Shown: positions 37,495 through 47,017 of the stretch, piece after piece | How positions within the stretch are numbered: the first letter of the stretch is position 1 | Layout of the letters: every line of letters begins with the position of its first letter | Assembly (NCBI RefSeq): GCF_900095135.1 | Contig: NZ_LT605205.1 | Coordinates: 3,100,001 to 3,164,000 of the forward strand | Length of the DNA stretch: 64,000 nt | DNA from: Proteiniphilum saccharofermentans | GTDB lineage: Bacteria; Bacteroidota; Bacteroidia; Bacteroidales; Dysgonomonadaceae | Direction: 5' to 3' | The notes under the pieces: model-generated | The model's input: the letters and a program-made list of their open reading frames with translations, nothing else | What the model was told of the DNA's origin: nothing | Database searches by the model: none | Made by a program: the position numbers and the translations under genes

Positions 37495-39282
37495 TTACTC
37501 TCTTGTAAATGCAATTCCATTTAAATTTGTTGAATATCCTCTAGTCTTATTTGGCCAAGTACCATTCTCGATCCAATCACAATACTGAAGAGCCATATTT
37601 GCATCTTCTTTCCAATTCCATTGGCCAATTGGAACTTTTCTATTATAATTTTTAATTATTCCCGAAATTTCTTTGCAGTCATCCAAAGCATTACCTATTA
37701 TTTCTATCAGTTTAGGATTTTGATAAGATAGTCCCTTGGCATATATTCTATACCCAAAATATAAAGTGCTAACAGCTTTATGTAAACGGGCAGTTATTAA
37801 CGTTCGATTAAAGTAATCAAATAGTTCCGTATATTGATCTTCTGATAGATATGGTTTTGCTTTAGTGATTTCAAATAAAGAAGCTTCTGCTAAAGATACA
37901 CCATACTCTTTCTCGGTCATTACATATGACAGGAACTCCTCATTCATTTTTTCTCCGCGGGTCAACCATTCATTATCTATTACCCATGGAATTTCATACA
38001 GTTGAGTTCCTCCAGCTTTAGCCCAATCTGGAGCTAATATATTTATTATATCTCTCCAATAATGAAACCCACGATCAACTTCATGTTCTACATAAACTAC
38101 AGGTGGATCGAGCCATTTTCCGGAAACATGACGTGCCCAATGTGATGGATAAGGGTCGTAATTTAGGCTTGAGTGATTTGCGGTGCTTGTCCCAAGTGTG
38201 TACAAGATTGATGTAATAATATCAAAAGAATTTTTGAATGCATTTTTAATAAAAGGAAGAGCTTCTTCGTTATACGTTAACGTTATGAATTCATCATAAA
38301 TATCGTCGGAAGTTAAACTTCGATCTTCTAAATATCTCTTTAATGCATAAAGGTTGATTTCAGAAGGGCGCCCTACTATTCTAGTATCCCCATATCTATC
38401 AGTACGAGCTGTATAGCCTATAATATGATCACGGTTTAAAAAATCACTCCAACGATCTAAAATATGCTCGGGCCAAGTGTTTGCAATTATACCTTGACCG
38501 TTAAATTCTGCCCCCGTATCAAATTCTATAATTGTTGGTCTATTAATAGTACCGGCGAGAAAATCGTTTGGATGGGTAAGAAAGAAATCATGAGGTGTTT
38601 CTTTCATCATTAATCTGATTTCAGGGTATTCAAACAATTCAATTGCGCCGATAATATTTTCATACTCCTTATAGGTATAAGAGAATGTTCGTGCATATAG
38701 GTTTAACCCTCGTTCTTCAATTACTACTGAAGCAATAGCATTTACCACCGCAGCTAATTTTTCTTGATTACTTTTTAATTTCTCAGAATACTGATCTTCA
38801 ACTCTTGCTCCAGTTTCTATAAATGTAAGAACTAGACCTTGTATATTGGGAGCTAAATTGAGCATTTCACGGTAGTCATCTTTAAACCATTCCCAAAAAG
38901 CGTCATCGTCTAAATTAATTGTACCTTTAGGACCTGTTTTAAACTGATCAGGATAATAATCCAATTCATATAGGGATCTATCCCATAAAACAACTTCCTG
39001 AATCCCTTTTGAATGAGCATATTTTGTTAGTATATCAGCCTTTTCTAACCTTTTAGGATCTCGAACATGTTTTAAATCATGAATAAGATGATGTGATATC
39101 TGTAAATGATTAATACTATAGTTGAGAGATTTTTCAATTACCAAAGAGTCCTCATGAACATCATCGGATAGAATAATCCATCCCTTGACAGTTTCATTAA
39201 CACTAAGAGGTCTTGGACTGTTCTCTTTTGGAGAACAAGAAAATAAAATAAAAAAAAGGAGGGAAATTATATATTTGAACAT
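37495..39282 (-). CDS. unclassified lipoprotein, possibly a glycoside-hydrolase-like TIM barrel
   Basis: From ATG at 39282 the protein has 595 residues and a lipoprotein signal ending LFSC (Cys near residue 16). An upstream in-frame ATG adds 15 residues. I do not recognise a firm family. The middle has repeating beta/alpha character (HLQISHHLIHDL, EVVLWDRSLYELDYY, IQGLVLTFIETGAR, LNLYARTFSYTYKEY, PTIIEFDTGAEFNGQG). This is suggestive of a barrel distantly like GH67 alpha-glucuronidases, whose EF-x-EY-GQ word resembles EFDTGAEFNGQ. Later segments are helical. It lies 246 bp downstream of SusD in a sigma/FecR/SusCD locus, the usual place of a surface glycan-processing enzyme. Enzyme activity is inferred only. 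Confidence 0.45.
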   Translation of the reverse strand: MFKYIISLLFFILFSCSPKENSPRPLSVNETVKGWIILSDDVHEDSLVIEKSLNYSINHLQISHHLIHDLKHVRDPKRLEKADILTKYAHSKGIQEVVLWDRSLYELDYYPDQFKTGPKGTINLDDDAFWEWFKDDYREMLNLAPNIQGLVLTFIETGARVEDQYSEKLKSNQEKLAAVVNAIASVVIEERGLNLYARTFSYTYKEYENIIGAIELFEYPEIRLMMKETPHDFFLTHPNDFLAGTINRPTIIEFDTGAEFNGQGIIANTWPEHILDRWSDFLNRDHIIGYTARTDRYGDTRIVGRPSEINLYALKRYLEDRSLTSDDIYDEFITLTYNEEALPFIKNAFKNSFDIITSILYTLGTSTANHSSLNYDPYPSHWARHVSGKWLDPPVVYVEHEVDRGFHYWRDIINILAPDWAKAGGTQLYEIPWVIDNEWLTRGEKMNEEFLSYVMTEKEYGVSLAEASLFEITKAKPYLSEDQYTELFDYFNRTLITARLHKAVSTLYFGYRIYAKGLSYQNPKLIEIIGNALDDCKEISGIIKNYNRKVPIGQWNWKEDANMALQYCDWIENGTWPNKTRGYSTNLNGIAFTRE

Positions 39283-39528
39283 AATAAGTAAATTGTAAAC
39301 TATTGTAATTAGAGATTTTATAATCAATTAAAAAAGAATAATATGAAAGAATCTTTTTGTTATATAATTCTCTCGTTGTCTTCTATTTGATCTAAATTTA
39401 GGTGTTTTTTAGATAAATCTTTGTTCTATTTAGGCTTACCACTAGAATGATTCAAGTTATGAAAGATTTAAAAACCAGCGCCCGAAGACACTGGTTCCGG
39501 AAAATATCTTCTTTCTCAAATTCCGATA

Positions 39529-41277
39529 TTAATAACCTGGATTCTGTTCAAGCACAGCTTCAACATTTTTATTGATTTCACTAAATGGGATTGCCCACAA
39601 ATTTTGATGAGACTGAATAGTTGATCCAACAATTGGATTTAGCTTTTTAGCTCTATCAACGACTTTATTTAATCTAGCAAGTGTAATGATTCTAAGAGTT
39701 TCAAAATAAAGTTCTCTGAGTCTTTCATCTAAAATATAGTCAATATCAACTTCATTAGGTGTAATGCTTGGAGCATTCGACCTATTTCGTACAACGTTAA
39801 TGTCCTTGGCTGCATTCTCCAGATCGTTATTACCTAAATAAGCTTCAGCTCTCAATAAATATGTCTCCGCCAACCGAATCATATAATGTTTTCTCCATGT
39901 GTGTTGAGCAGAGCCAAGAAGAGAGCCTGGTATTGTCTGGTCAGGATCCCAATATGGATCAGGATGTTTCCCCGGTGTTATTACCTTTCCAATAATTGGA
40001 TAAAAATGCCGTGTCGTATCATCATTATGGGATATCTTTAAAGGTAAGTTATCTGCAATGACCCATTTACCATCATATTCGTTTCCTGGATTATTTACTT
40101 TTACATCCCGGATAATATTCCCTTTTGAGTTTCTAATATCTACATCATAACCACTTTTTTCCCACAAAGTAGTAAGAAAATATGGACTTGGCTTATTAAA
40201 ACCTTGTCCTCGCCCATTATAATAAGTATTAGGTTTTGCAAGAACTGGGGATGTTCCCCCATCACTTTGAAATATATGTGCTTTGGTAAGATCAGGACCT
40301 ACAAAGCGTTCTAACTCATAATTCTGATCACCTCCACCCGCTACATTATACTCATATTGAAGAACCCAAATAGATTCAGTATTACCAGCTGATCTATCCT
40401 GATTACCCTGTCTGAATAAATCCCAATATACATCTCCCTCATAGAAGTTAGGATCATTAAACAGATACTCTGTACTAGATCCAAATCGTTCTGTCATAAG
40501 TTTAGTGCCAGGATGATTAATAACTTTAGATGCCTCGTTAATAGCATCTTGCCACCTGCCTAATGATATATATACTTCAGTTAATACGTGGCTCGCAGCT
40601 AATTTATTAATTCGTGATTCGTCAACTTTATCAATATCATTAAGATTGGCAACTGCAAATTCCAGATCACTAGCGCATTGTTCATACGTCTCTTGTCGGC
40701 TTGCTCTAACAAAATCCCTCCTTGGTGATTTAATCTCTTCAAGTACGATAGGTACGCCACCATATAGGTTTGCTAATATATTGTATGCATAAGCTCTAAA
40801 AAATCGAGCTTCTGCCTGAAAATAAACTTTTTCTTCAGGTGTTAATTGGCTAATATCACTCTCCGAACGTTCTAATATAACATTAGCATCAAAAATCAAT
40901 CGGTAACTTAACTCCCATATATCAAATGTCAATCCATGTGGGCCCCACAAAACACTATAATTGTGACTCCCATCAGTATCATATCTACTCTCAACCAAAT
41001 CTGTTCCATACCACCCGATTCTTGGAAATCTTGATTGTGAACTCTGCCCCCATAATTGATCTCTCAAAGAGGAATGCAAACTATAAATGGCTGCTTCAAA
41101 ATCTCCAGCTGTAACAAAAGAATTCTCTGGTGAATAAAAATCGATAGGAATTTCTTTCAAAAATTCATTTTCATTACAGGATAAAGCTAAAAATATTACT
41201 AGAATAAAGCTGAAAAAACTTAACAGTATTGAGTTTTTCTTGTTAAGTGACTTATTTTTATTTTTTTTCATTTCCAT
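39529..41277 (-). CDS. SusD/RagB-family surface lipoprotein (third pair)
   Basis: The 582-residue protein (ATG at 41277; the frame extends three more bases to a TTG) has a basic N terminus, a hydrophobic stretch and lipobox LALSC, followed by NENEFLKEIPIDFYSPENSF, the typical SusD beginning. The C terminus contains DERLRELYFETLR and closes with LWAIPFSEINKNVEAVLEQN then PGY. It starts 6 bp after the SusC stop codon, a tight operon. It should bind the ligand imported by that SusC. The downstream lipoprotein, oxidoreductase and phosphoesterase hint at an unusual, perhaps acidic or phosphorylated, glycan, but this is inference. Confidence 0.93.
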   Translation of the reverse strand: MEMKKNKNKSLNKKNSILLSFFSFILVIFLALSCNENEFLKEIPIDFYSPENSFVTAGDFEAAIYSLHSSLRDQLWGQSSQSRFPRIGWYGTDLVESRYDTDGSHNYSVLWGPHGLTFDIWELSYRLIFDANVILERSESDISQLTPEEKVYFQAEARFFRAYAYNILANLYGGVPIVLEEIKSPRRDFVRASRQETYEQCASDLEFAVANLNDIDKVDESRINKLAASHVLTEVYISLGRWQDAINEASKVINHPGTKLMTERFGSSTEYLFNDPNFYEGDVYWDLFRQGNQDRSAGNTESIWVLQYEYNVAGGGDQNYELERFVGPDLTKAHIFQSDGGTSPVLAKPNTYYNGRGQGFNKPSPYFLTTLWEKSGYDVDIRNSKGNIIRDVKVNNPGNEYDGKWVIADNLPLKISHNDDTTRHFYPIIGKVITPGKHPDPYWDPDQTIPGSLLGSAQHTWRKHYMIRLAETYLLRAEAYLGNNDLENAAKDINVVRNRSNAPSITPNEVDIDYILDERLRELYFETLRIITLARLNKVVDRAKKLNPIVGSTIQSHQNLWAIPFSEINKNVEAVLEQNPGY

Positions 41278-41283
41278 CAATTT

Positions 41284-44200
41284 TTAAAATTCCAGGTTTA
41301 AACCAAATGTATAACTTTTTAATACAGGACGGCCATTCCTACTTATTCCAGAACCGGTTTCAGGATCCCATCCCGGCCATTTTGTCCATGTATATAAGTT
41401 TTTCCCACTGATAAAAAATCTCAAGTTTTCAAGATTAAACTTATTAAGATATTTTTTTTCCACCTTATAGCTCAATGATACATCTTGTAACCTGACAAAA
41501 TTTCTTTGTACAAAAGATGTTGCTAATAAATTACTTGAAATAGCCGTCCCAACTCTAGGATATCTTGCATTTGGGTTTTCCGGTAGCCAATAATCTAACC
41601 CAGTAGGAAAATTCAATTGATAATGTTGACCATATACATCCTCGCTATTTGAGAAACCAGTCCCCAACGTTTGATAATGTATGTTATCCATTGCATAATA
41701 ATAATCTTTTCCACCTTGAACTGAATTTATAAAAACACTAAGAGACCAATTTTTGTATGTAAATTGATTTGAAATACTAAATCTATAAGAGGGTTCACCA
41801 TATCCCAATATTATTTTATCATTTTCGGGATCTATTTTACCGTCATTATTTTGATCGACTATTTCCTGGGAACCGATATCCGCTGTAGCAGGTATGTCAT
41901 CCCCAATTTGGTATAGTTTACCCGTTACCTGATAATGGTAAATAGTACTGAGCGGATGACCAATAAAAAGACCTTCTGAAATAAGATCATCTTCTTTACC
42001 ATCACCATCATTGTCAAATCCCAACAACTCTTTTAACTCATCCCTATTTCGTGAAAAGGTAAAATCGCTAGTCCAACTAAAATCAGTCTCTTTAATGTTG
42101 ATTGTTGATAAAGTTATTTCAATGCCATGATTATGTATCTTTCCAAGATTATCAGGAAATTTTGAGAATCTACCGATACTTGGAATATCTACACTATAAA
42201 GGAGATCTCTTGTATTATTATTGTAATACTCGATTTGTCCGGAAATTCTTGAATCAAAAAAACCGAAATCAACACCTAAGTTTAATCCTGTTGTTGTCTC
42301 CCATTTTAAATTTGGACTTGCAAGATCACTGATTGATTTTGCATAAACAGGTGTGCCTGAAGAGTTAACATATCTGAAACCACCATCAACTTTTGCTAAT
42401 GTTTGGTACCGACCAACCGTACGATTCCCAATAGAGCCGTATGACCCTCTGATCTTCAAATAGTTCATTACACCAAGGAAGTTTTCAAAGAAAGTTTCTT
42501 CCGAGGCAACCCAGCCTAATGCTAATGAGGGAAAAACTCCAAATTTATTATTCTCACTGAATCCAGAAAATCCATCACGTCTAACAGTTGCTGTCATCAT
42601 ATATTTATCGTATAGACTATAAAAAAGTCGAGCCATACTGTAAAGACTTTGTTCTTCCCAAGCCCCTGAAATAGTTTCCTGTAAATCTGAACTTCCTGAT
42701 TGGAGGCTATTATAACCTAAAATATCATTGATAAAAACTGATGATCTGGCGTCAGTATAATCATTTTTCCTTTTTTCAAATCCATACAGTAGCGTTACAT
42801 CAAGATTATGTATTCTATTAAATCTACGTTTAAACGAGAGTATATTGTCTGATGACATATCATGTAAATAGCTGTATGATTTCTGTCCTCTTCCCTGAAA
42901 ATTATTACTATAGGGCTGAAAGTAATAATTCCGGGTTGTTCTTAGATTATTAGAAAAATTAAACTTATAAGATAAACCCTTTAGAAAAGGAAAATCGATT
43001 GTAGCATATAAATTACCAAAAATGTTATACCTTTTATCCAGGTTATCCGCTTCTGCTTCAACCAGAGGCGAAACACTTCTACCCTCAATGAGAGGATTAA
43101 GGCTGCCATCTTCAGCATATGCAGCCTCAAATGGCATAAGATATCTATCAGATGTTGAAGGTACCATGCCTGAATTGTCACTGATTGACCCAAAGGTCTG
43201 GACTCCAATAGTAAGCCAATCTGTTAATTTATTGTCAACATTAATACGTGCGTTGTATCTTTTATATTTTTCATTAATCATATACCCCTGTTGATCAGTA
43301 TATCCAAGCGAAATAAAATAATTTAGGTATTCTGTTCTATTTGATAAACTGAGATTGTGACTATTTACATAAATATGGTCGTTTGTTAAAAGATTATACC
43401 AGTCAGTTTCTCTTCCATTCAAATAATTTTCAAGTTGTTCATTTGTCTTAAACGTAGCAGAAACATTGTAATCGGGCCTAGGCTCAAGATATCCGGATTC
43501 GGGAGTTCTACTTTGTTTCCATTCGATTTGTGTATTTTTTTTAATAAAATCTGCTCCATTACCGGGAATAAACTCAACTGTAGGTGATTGCAAGGAATAA
43601 CTAGCTGAATAATTTATTAGAGGTTTCATATTCTTTCCTTCACCCGATTTTGAAGTAATAATTATTACTCCATTAGCTGCCTGTGAACCATAAACTGCAG
43701 CAGCACTATTATCTTTAAGTATATCTATTTGATCTATATCATCAGGATTCAAATCAATTAAATTACCACGGAAAATCACCCCATCTAATATTATTAATGG
43801 CTGTTGTTCGCCAGAAATCGATGTCCTTCCACGAATTGAGAAACTTGGGTTGGAACCTGCTTGCGTAATTTGACTTACATTCAAGCCTGCTACCGAACCA
43901 TGCAATGACTGTAAAATAGAAATATTAGGTTGATCTCGGAATTTTTCAAAGTCTGCTCTAACTACAGAGCCAGTCAAATCACTCTTCCTCATTGTACCAT
44001 AACCAATCACAACCAGTTCATCCAATGCTTGTGTATCTTCCTGTAAAATAATTTTTAAATAGGTTTGACCTGCTATATTGATATCCTGTGCCAAATAACC
44101 GATATACGAAATATGGAGTATGGCGTCGTCTTCCACATTCAGGGAAAACTTTCCATTCACATCCGTCACCGTCCCATTTGTAGTCCCTTTTTCCACAATA

Positions 44201-44664
44201 TTGGCACCGATAATGGATTCTCCGTCTTTATCGATAATGGTACCGGTAATTGTCTTTTTTTGTTGTTGTACAATATCTTCTTCATGCACAATATTATCCA
44301 AAGTCTTTTTTATAATGTAAATTGAACGGTCAGAAATAAAATAAGTATTATCGGTAGCACTGAGAACGTCTTTTAGGATTTGCTCAATTGTCCCGTTATC
44401 GGTATTTACCGTAACTCTCTTGTTCACATCGAGAATATCGTCCTGATAAAAGAAAATAAATTCACTGTTCCTTTCTATTTCGGACAAGACCTGTTTGACC
44501 GTCTTATTTTTCAGATTAAGGGATATCTTTGTCGACTGGGAATAACTGTTATTGGAAAAGCAGACGCTAATACCTAGTGTCAAGAATAAAAAAAATACTC
44601 TCATAATTCGACATGTTCGTCTAATATTAGCTTTTTTTAAGCCAAGGTGTTTGTTTTTTGTCAT
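41284..44664 (-). CDS. SusC/RagA-family TonB-dependent transporter with STN domain (third pair)
   Basis: From ATG at 44664 (MTKNKHLGLKKANIRR) the protein has 1126 residues; the frame extends further upstream but without family similarity. The signal segment is at about 21-43. An STN domain follows at about 45-120 (ISLNLKNKTVKQVLSEIER), then the carboxypeptidase-like domain (GTIIDKDGESIIGANIV), the SusC motif DELVVIGYGTMRKSDL, a plug with SIRGRTSISGEQQPLIILDG, and a barrel ending SYTFGLNLEF. The STN domain and the FecR and sigma genes upstream show transport-coupled signalling, as in the first locus. The base composition is AT-rich. Confidence 0.94.
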   Translation of the reverse strand: MTKNKHLGLKKANIRRTCRIMRVFFLFLTLGISVCFSNNSYSQSTKISLNLKNKTVKQVLSEIERNSEFIFFYQDDILDVNKRVTVNTDNGTIEQILKDVLSATDNTYFISDRSIYIIKKTLDNIVHEEDIVQQQKKTITGTIIDKDGESIIGANIVEKGTTNGTVTDVNGKFSLNVEDDAILHISYIGYLAQDINIAGQTYLKIILQEDTQALDELVVIGYGTMRKSDLTGSVVRADFEKFRDQPNISILQSLHGSVAGLNVSQITQAGSNPSFSIRGRTSISGEQQPLIILDGVIFRGNLIDLNPDDIDQIDILKDNSAAAVYGSQAANGVIIITSKSGEGKNMKPLINYSASYSLQSPTVEFIPGNGADFIKKNTQIEWKQSRTPESGYLEPRPDYNVSATFKTNEQLENYLNGRETDWYNLLTNDHIYVNSHNLSLSNRTEYLNYFISLGYTDQQGYMINEKYKRYNARINVDNKLTDWLTIGVQTFGSISDNSGMVPSTSDRYLMPFEAAYAEDGSLNPLIEGRSVSPLVEAEADNLDKRYNIFGNLYATIDFPFLKGLSYKFNFSNNLRTTRNYYFQPYSNNFQGRGQKSYSYLHDMSSDNILSFKRRFNRIHNLDVTLLYGFEKRKNDYTDARSSVFINDILGYNSLQSGSSDLQETISGAWEEQSLYSMARLFYSLYDKYMMTATVRRDGFSGFSENNKFGVFPSLALGWVASEETFFENFLGVMNYLKIRGSYGSIGNRTVGRYQTLAKVDGGFRYVNSSGTPVYAKSISDLASPNLKWETTTGLNLGVDFGFFDSRISGQIEYYNNNTRDLLYSVDIPSIGRFSKFPDNLGKIHNHGIEITLSTINIKETDFSWTSDFTFSRNRDELKELLGFDNDGDGKEDDLISEGLFIGHPLSTIYHYQVTGKLYQIGDDIPATADIGSQEIVDQNNDGKIDPENDKIILGYGEPSYRFSISNQFTYKNWSLSVFINSVQGGKDYYYAMDNIHYQTLGTGFSNSEDVYGQHYQLNFPTGLDYWLPENPNARYPRVGTAISSNLLATSFVQRNFVRLQDVSLSYKVEKKYLNKFNLENLRFFISGKNLYTWTKWPGWDPETGSGISRNGRPVLKSYTFGLNLEF

Positions 44665-44805
44665 ACATTTGTAATGATTTAAATTTGAAACTTTAACTGG
44701 TTTTACATTTAAGTTCTGGCCGGATGATACTGAACCTATCATCCGGTTGCTTTTTTAAGAGTCAGATTTTCGTCATAGGCATCTTTTAATTTAGTTGTTT
44801 AAAAT

Positions 44806-45996
44806 TCAGGATATTGTATTTATCGTATAACTTCCGTCATTATTTTTCCTATATGTGATGGGTAATGCACGGGATAATTCATCCAGCAATTTGTTCATGT
44901 CGTCTTTCAGGTCGAGTTTCCCGGAGCATTTCAGTTCTGTTATGGCGGCATCGCATTCGATCCGTATGCCGTAATACCGCTCAAGGCGGGTGACGATATT
45001 TGCCAATTTCTCACTTTCGAACTGATATAATCCTTGTGTCCATAAAATATAGATGCTGGCATCCACGTTTTCAACGGTATGGGAGCCTTTGATATCGGAA
45101 TACATTTGATCCGGTTTCAGGATGATATTCTTGTTTCGCGAGTTGGAAGAAATACTTACCGACCCGGATAACAGGACAACACTATTTGTTTTATCGGCTT
45201 CATATGCCGACACGTTAAACTTCGTACCCAATACCTCGATATCCATCTGACTCGTTTTTATCACAAACGGGCGTTTCTTATCTTCACAAACCTCTACATA
45301 GATTTCCCCATCCACATAGATCTCCCTTTTTCCTTTGTTGAATTCGGCAGGATATACAAGCCTGCTGCCCGCATTCACCCATGCTTTTGTCCCGTCGGAG
45401 AAAGTTATGACGGAACGTTTCCCATAAGGTGTGATCAACTGGTTATAAGGAGCCGACTCTTCCTTTAGAATAAGATTGTCATCAGCTTTTATCCCATCTT
45501 CTTCGTATTGGATGGAAGATTCCTTATTGTTTAAAACGACAGTGTTGTTTTCCGACAGGATCAATTTAGTGTCGGACGAATAGAAATCGCTATTGTCGGG
45601 TAATGTCCGGGCAAAGGTTGAAATATCCTGCACATTATTGCCTTTGTCGAAGAGAAGCGGCAGGGATATGATGATAGCAACACTCGCGGCTATGGCGGAT
45701 ATACTCAAAACAATACGCTTTGAGGTTCTTCTTTTCTTTTTATAACAGATTTGGTTTTGCAGTGAAATTATGCACTCTGATATTTCCGGACGGGACATGC
45801 TGAAATCATTGAACCTGATATTGTCCTTATACAGGATAACAGCCTCTTCTATCGGCAATGTCAGAAACGGATACTTTTCAACAACATCGTTCCAAAACAG
45901 CATGTCTTCTTCACCGTTGAAGAGCTGCCACCTGATAAAATCCTTGTCTTTAAGGAAATCTGTTGCGGTATAGTTTTTATATTTATCTGCCTGCAT
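44806..45996 (-). CDS. FecR-family anti-sigma factor
   Basis: The 396-residue protein has a cytoplasmic N-terminal part (residues 1-95), and one membrane span near 96-114 (IVLSISAIAASVAIIISLP). A long periplasmic linker follows. The FecR domain has TFSDGTKAWVNAGSRLVYP and GEIYVEVCEDKKRPFVI, and a DUF4974-like C terminus has ELKCSGKLDLKDDMNKLL. It is longer than the other FecR protein, mainly in the linker. It lies between the sigma gene and the SusC gene and should gate the sigma factor in response to ligand binding by the STN-bearing SusC. Confidence 0.95.
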   Translation of the reverse strand: MQADKYKNYTATDFLKDKDFIRWQLFNGEEDMLFWNDVVEKYPFLTLPIEEAVILYKDNIRFNDFSMSRPEISECIISLQNQICYKKKRRTSKRIVLSISAIAASVAIIISLPLLFDKGNNVQDISTFARTLPDNSDFYSSDTKLILSENNTVVLNNKESSIQYEEDGIKADDNLILKEESAPYNQLITPYGKRSVITFSDGTKAWVNAGSRLVYPAEFNKGKREIYVDGEIYVEVCEDKKRPFVIKTSQMDIEVLGTKFNVSAYEADKTNSVVLLSGSVSISSNSRNKNIILKPDQMYSDIKGSHTVENVDASIYILWTQGLYQFESEKLANIVTRLERYYGIRIECDAAITELKCSGKLDLKDDMNKLLDELSRALPITYRKNNDGSYTINTIS

Positions 45997-46044
45997 TTAT
46001 CCCGTCTGTTTTCATACGATTATTTTATTTTTTTCTTGTCGGTG

Positions 46045-46100
46045 TATGGAACTCGCTTTTAATCATGCTCTTGTGTGAGAACAGTTATCATGCTCGTTTC
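46045..46100 (-). repeat. intercistronic repeat, copy B (56 bp)
   Basis: This copy lies between the sigma stop codon (46156) and the FecR start (45996) and matches 13971-14025 at about 47 of 56 positions. Read on the minus strand, GAGCATGATAA and GAGCATGATTAA form a clearer internal direct repeat than in copy A. The ten-codon ATG-to-TAA frame here reads MITVLTQEHD. The function is unknown. Confidence 0.6.
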
Positions 46101-46155
46101 TATATATACAAACGGAATAATTTTTTATACCCATTTTCTCAAAAAAAAATGAAAA

Positions 46156-46746
46156 TTAAGAAAAGATCAGCATAAATAAACAGATCAATAGTAGTTGTTC
46201 GTCGTCCCTCAACCGTTTCAGGGAACGGGAAATCAGCTTCCGTGCGGCATGTTGTGTTATATCCATTATTTCGGCAATTTCCTCATATTCCAGTTCCTGC
46301 ATAAAACGGAGATATATAGCTTCCTTTTGGCGGGAAGTAAGTTTTGAAAGGAGGTCATCTATCTGCTGTTTAATAATAACGCGGTCTTCTTCATCGATAA
46401 TCCTATCTAATACGGTTGTCGTGATGGAAAAGCTGAGAACATCTTCAGAAATATCGGTAGTGGTCGAAACAGCTTTAGATTTATAGATGTTATAAAGCCT
46501 GTTTTTAAGAGATTTCAGTAAAAAATACTTCAAGTGATCGATAGAAGAAAAATCTTTTTCTTCGAAATATATTTTCAGGAATATATCCTGAATGGTATCC
46601 TTTACAACTTCTTTTTCCCCTCCCAGGCTTATTCCGTAAGCGTACAAATCATTTATATAAATTTGATAAAAAAAGGAAAATGCATGATCATCCCCTTTCT
46701 TGAATCTTGTGAATAAGCTGGTATGATCGGGAGCAGAAACGTTCAT
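46156..46746 (-). CDS. ECF RNA polymerase sigma-70 factor (third locus)
   Basis: From ATG at 46746 (MNVSAPDHTSLFTRFKKGD) the protein has 196 residues; the open frame continues upstream but that part is not protein-like. Region 2 has AFSFFYQIYINDLYAYG and VVKDTIQDIFLKIYFEE. Region 4 has LTSRQKEAIYLRFMQELEYEE and the HTH IAEIMDITQHAARKLISRSL. It ends in a hydrophobic tail LLLICLFMLIFS, like the first sigma factor. It should drive the FecR-SusC-SusD operon downstream. A box TACATTTG is on the coding strand at 46778-46785. Confidence 0.93.
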   Translation of the reverse strand: MNVSAPDHTSLFTRFKKGDDHAFSFFYQIYINDLYAYGISLGGEKEVVKDTIQDIFLKIYFEEKDFSSIDHLKYFLLKSLKNRLYNIYKSKAVSTTTDISEDVLSFSITTTVLDRIIDEEDRVIIKQQIDDLLSKLTSRQKEAIYLRFMQELEYEEIAEIMDITQHAARKLISRSLKRLRDDEQLLLICLFMLIFS

Positions 46747-46777
46747 AATGCGGTGTGATTTGCATGCATATCGTGTG

Positions 46778-46785
46778 CAAATGTA
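46778..46785 (-). promoter_or_regulatory. candidate -7 box of the ECF sigma gene
   Basis: TACATTTG on the minus strand matches TAnnTTTG and lies 31 bp upstream of the sigma start codon at 46746. It also marks the ATG at 46746 as the likely start, since the upstream extension would be untranscribed. Confidence 0.5.
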
Positions 46786-46980
46786 CACAAAATAGTGGGT
46801 TACCAAAACACTTTTTGTGCTTTCATTTCCAAAATATAAACTAAATCCTTTACAGGACAATAGAGAAAAGTGTGTTTTTGTTACGATATTTTGAGAGAAA
46901 AGCACACTATTAACTGGCAATAATTAGGAGAAAGTTGATAGGCTCCTAAATTATATTAAAATAACCTAAACAGCAATTTA

Positions 46981-46996
46981 TGTAACTTCGGTTACA
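46981..46996 (+). promoter_or_regulatory. Crp/Fnr-type palindromic operator upstream of the cupin operon
   Basis: TGTAACTTCGGTTACA has 6-bp inverted arms and equals the core of the hcp site (TGTAACCACGGTTACA) at 14 of 16 positions. Its centre is 29.5 bp upstream of the first base of TATTTTTG at 47018, exactly as at hcp. It probably binds the same Crp/Fnr regulator. Confidence 0.75.
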
Positions 46997-47017
46997 ATTT
47001 ATACTGGTTCTAAATAG

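Noticed and set aside
39473-39496. Short AACCAG/CTGGTT hairpin after the third SusD gene
   Set aside because: The stem is only 6 bp with a 12-base loop and no T tract on the coding strand, too weak to call a terminator.
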